Below are positions 62,639 through 64,000 of a DNA stretch of 64,000 nucleotides, piece by piece; position 1 is the stretch's first letter, and every line of letters starts with the position of its first letter. A program made the translations under genes and the position numbers. The notes beneath the pieces are model-generated. The model did not search any database and was not told the DNA's origin. It saw nothing but the letters and a program-made list of their open reading frames with translations. Source of the stretch: Amoebidium appalachense (lineage: Eukaryota > Ichthyosporea); NCBI GenBank assembly GCA_963693365.1, contig CAVNZM010000013.1, positions 3,658,001 through 3,722,000 on the forward strand, in the 5' to 3' direction.

Positions 62639-64000
62639 AGTGCGCGTATACGCGCGTATTGTAGTTAAGGGAAATGAGAGGCTTGGTGTTGCATTTAAAG
62701 GTGTATGGGTAACTGAGCACAAAAGTTTATGACCGGCTGTTGTGGCCGCTGTACGTACGTGCGGAGGCTTGCGTTTTGGGGGCCAGTGACACGATAATCG
62801 TGGGTTTGGTAGAACTAGAGGCACCCCATAGTACGCTGATAGCAGTAACGCAGAGAACAAACCAAGCTACTACACTATGCGCGTGACACAGTTTGTGCAA
62901 GCAACTGGTAAAAGGGAACTTGCTAACTTTACTGGCTATATATATAAGTCGCTTTCTCATAGCCTACAATCAAAAAGGTCATCTGCCGCACAAAACGATG
63001 CATACAGCCTGACAGGCTGTTCGTAGCTCTGTGTTTGTGTGCGGCAATAATTACAAGCTGATAAGAAACCAATAAATGGCAACTGTTAATCTTGTAAGAA
63101 AGGCGGTATCTTTCCAAGGCTTAGTAGTTAGCAGATATCCTAAGATTCTGGGGTATGATACGTACATTAAAAATTCACAGAGGAGAGGTTAATATTCGCT
63201 ATCATTTATCCTTAACGTATTTTGTGAAGTTTTGTTTGCAGTTCAGAGTGGTCAACTCGCATACTCGAAACCTACCTTGTACTGCGAACATAAAAGCGCG
63301 GAATTCCAAGAATTGAGGCAAAAAGCAAACCAATCAGAAGGGGTCGTAGTGAAAGCTGTGCTCCGGGGTGTGTTTCCACAATATCCAATCGGCATAAAGC
63401 ATCGCATTTTTGGTCGGCACCGATTGGTTGAAACTATCCGTTTTACTCGCCTGGGAAGCTGGGAAATCTCCCCCTAGACATCGTTTTTGCAATGACGTCA
63501 CTATTCATAACTCTTTGTAGGGCCAATGGATCAGCATTTCGATGAATGCGGCTACGCTATGAAGACTACTCAGTGACTCCCATCGGATATCGATCCTATT
63601 TGTAGTAGTCATCATCGAAATATGCACAGGGGCGCAAGACTGTCGTCGGCCTGGCACCAAAAAAAGCATCTACTAGTAGAAACAGCTTCCAATATTTTTG
63701 TTGTTGATTTTCTTAAAACCTCTCCCAAATCTGTGTATAGCATAGTGATGGCACATGCTTACCATCAATCAGAACAACTTGGAGAGTCATTGTGGTATAT
63801 TATACCGGATATCTAGTATGGGCCTGGAAGTGAATACACCGACTACGGCCAATCATTTGACCCCTCTCTCCCCCTCTCTCCCCTCTCTCCCCCCGGTACT
63901 TCACCGTGGTACCCTCCTGGATCAGACATACCGTTGCTCGACCGTGTTTACTTCCGTTCTCACGACCTGCAACACGACAACCAATATTGCTTCTCTTTTC
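62639..64000. other. Upstream region of the convertase gene
   Basis: No second gene is supported. A TATATATATA word lies at 62937-62946 on the convertase strand, about 300 bp before its ATG, and may be its TATA box. From 63.33 to 63.53 kb there are CCAAT-box words on both strands (AACCAATCAG, TATCCAATCGG, CGATTGGTTG, GCCAATGG), which resembles a bidirectional promoter whose other partner would lie beyond the window. An 81-codon ORF at 63232-63477 covers these boxes and is not convincing. Confidence 0.4.

Noticed and set aside
62357-62860. A longer N-terminal extension of the convertase first exon
   Set aside because: The upstream 74 codons do not resemble a prodomain, and the ATG at 62638 directly gives a signal peptide followed by the prodomain. 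Kept only as an uncertainty.

Overview
This window is nuclear DNA from a eukaryote. Three genes can be built only by joining exons across GT-AG introns. Two of them look like opisthokont or holozoan genes: a furin/kexin proprotein convertase and a complex I NDUFS5 subunit with an animal-like twin CX9C layout. The third is a mosaic secreted WSC/PAN/Cna-B protein. A unicellular relative of animals would fit, but the species is inferred and not proven. Coding exons are GC-rich. Introns and intergenic DNA are loaded with homopolymer C/G runs, (TG/CA)n tracts, minisatellites and mobile elements.

Layout: 0.2-1.0 kb, an RGS-domain coding region. 1.09-6.54 kb, an apparently intact tyrosine-recombinase (DIRS/PAT-like) retrotransposon with gag, RT-RNase H and recombinase ORFs and the A1 / B1-A2 / B2 split direct repeats. 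7.3-9.5 kb, two copies of a small element with 11-bp target duplications. 12.35-15.33 kb, a decayed non-LTR retrotransposon on the minus strand. 16.40-21.55 kb, a 10-exon gene for an 849-residue secreted protein (poly-Pro hinge, WSC, three PAN-like modules, four Cna-B/SdrD-B-like modules). 21.5-30.8 kb, mostly simple repeats, plus a degenerate tandem array at 28.1-29.4 kb. 30.79-34.50 kb, a 3-exon NDUFS5 gene. 37.4-41.6 kb, a CCCA-type minisatellite interrupted by a 586-bp TIR element. 41.6-48.2 kb, a large satellite that reverses orientation near 43.3 kb. 48.2-50.3 kb, AT-rich DNA and a TIR element. 51.2-62.6 kb (minus), a 17-exon gene for a 698-residue membrane-anchored proprotein convertase whose exon phases close without a gap. 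62.6-64 kb, its upstream region.

The convertase and the mosaic wall/matrix-type protein both belong to the secretory route, but nothing in the sequence links them directly. In both genes, C-runs follow the 5' splice sites and (CA)n-CAG tracts often form the 3' splice sites, so the repeats lie inside the splicing signals. Gene models come from reading translations, splice dinucleotides and phase by eye. No transcript or database evidence was available.
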